Source: Viscum album | Lineage: Eukaryota; Streptophyta; Magnoliopsida; Santalales; Viscaceae | Assembly (NCBI GenBank): GCA_963277665.1 | Contig: OY728136.1 | Location: forward strand, 806,893,123 to 806,957,122 | Direction of reading: 5' to 3' | DNA length: 64,000 nucleotides | Shown here: positions 63,801-64,000 of the stretch, piece after piece | Numbering within the stretch: position 1 is the stretch's first letter | Layout: every line of letters starts with the position of its first letter | Made by a program: the position numbers and the translations under genes | Notes under the pieces: model-generated | Told to the model about the DNA's origin: nothing | Database searches by the model: none | What the model saw: only the letters and a program-made list of their open reading frames with translations

Positions 63801-64000
63801 ATTAATAAGATAATTACTGCATCATCGTTGTGTCATAATTAAATTATTTAATGTTTAAAAATTAAAAATAAAATACCATTATGTAGGAAATCGATTTATA
63901 TTTATAATGAATATTTATAGTCGAATTTATCTTATGTATAACCCCATATTAAAAATGTTTTAGTAAACAATCTTTGATTTTAACTCTTTTAACCCTTCTT
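60885..64000 (-). mobile_element. Element D 5' LTR (partial)
   Basis: Starts TGTAGAGACC and matches 54483-57600 closely to the end of the window. About 1.06 kb lies outside. Several differences from the 3' LTR in the array are CG-to-TG or CG-to-CA, for example in the third unit, as expected from cytosine methylation. The frame at 62366-62560 is chance. Confidence 0.85.

Larger units (their letters stand above)
54483..64000 (-). mobile_element. Element D: young gag-only LTR retrotransposon, cut by window edge
   Basis: 3' LTR 54483-58663, interior 58664-60884, 5' LTR from 60885 to beyond the window. It is inserted in the interior of C: sequence just left of 54483 continues the C counterpart of about 59460-59530. 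The interior has a gag-type zinc-finger gene and no pol. The layout resembles published non-autonomous gag-only elements (TR-GAG) or large retrotransposon derivatives. In a stretch of about 225 bases (54901-55130 against the 5' LTR) I counted 8 differences, so it is much younger than its neighbours. Confidence 0.8.

Overview
This window holds no recognisable cellular gene. It is about 64 kb of very AT-rich, nested LTR retrotransposon DNA of the Ty3/gypsy superfamily, consistent with heterochromatic or gene-poor sequence of a repeat-rich plant nuclear genome. The plant assignment rests on iMet-type primer sites (TGGTATCA...), plant-like gag and pol motifs, an apparent chromodomain tail on one integrase, and LTRs of 3.6-5.4 kb as in Tekay/Del-like elements. 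The species cannot be told from this sequence.

Layout. Element A (minus orientation): 3' LTR 1-3016 (runs off the left edge), a short non-coding interior to 4494, and a 5' LTR split into three pieces (4495-7716, 19965-20749, 31318-31858) by two later insertions. Insertion E (7717-19964, plus orientation) is a full-length but decayed gag-pol element with 3.6-kb LTRs. Insertion F (20750-31317, minus orientation) has 3.8-kb LTRs, a 5-bp target duplication and a heavily deleted gag-pol. Element B (3' LTR 31859-35669, interior to 38340, 5' LTR to 42185; minus) carries a decayed gag and no pol that I can see. A sits inside B's 3' LTR, and a separate 1.3-kb insertion G (31992-33330) lies in the same LTR. 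Element H (about 42186-47876, minus) is the most decayed and keeps an integrase relic. Element C (3' LTR 47877-53286, interior to 54482; minus) is inserted in H. Element D (54483 to beyond 64000; minus) is inserted in C and is the youngest: its two LTRs differ at roughly 3-4 positions per 100 in the stretch I compared.

How the parts relate. A, B, C, D, H and (on the opposite strand) E have recognisably related LTRs. B and D contain gag-type sequence but no pol, so they look like non-autonomous gag-only elements (like TR-GAG or LARD derivatives) that would need pol from an autonomous relative such as E. The feature I find most interesting is a tandem array of roughly 190-bp units in every related LTR. 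Each unit has a hairpin-forming core in which the loop sequence is conserved (GAGACGGTAGTCCGTACGTACG-like, with a palindromic CGTACGTACG in the best copies) while the stem sequences differ from unit to unit but stay complementary. The arrays lie downstream of a TATA-like box in the element's own orientation, so they should be transcribed. A role in RNA dimerisation or packaging is my inference. A tRNA-like module with A-box and B-box sequences also recurs in the interiors of A, C and D.

All boundaries come from reading by eye. LTR ends marked by PBS, PPT, TSD or TG/CA are good to a few bases. Domain limits in decayed genes are approximate.
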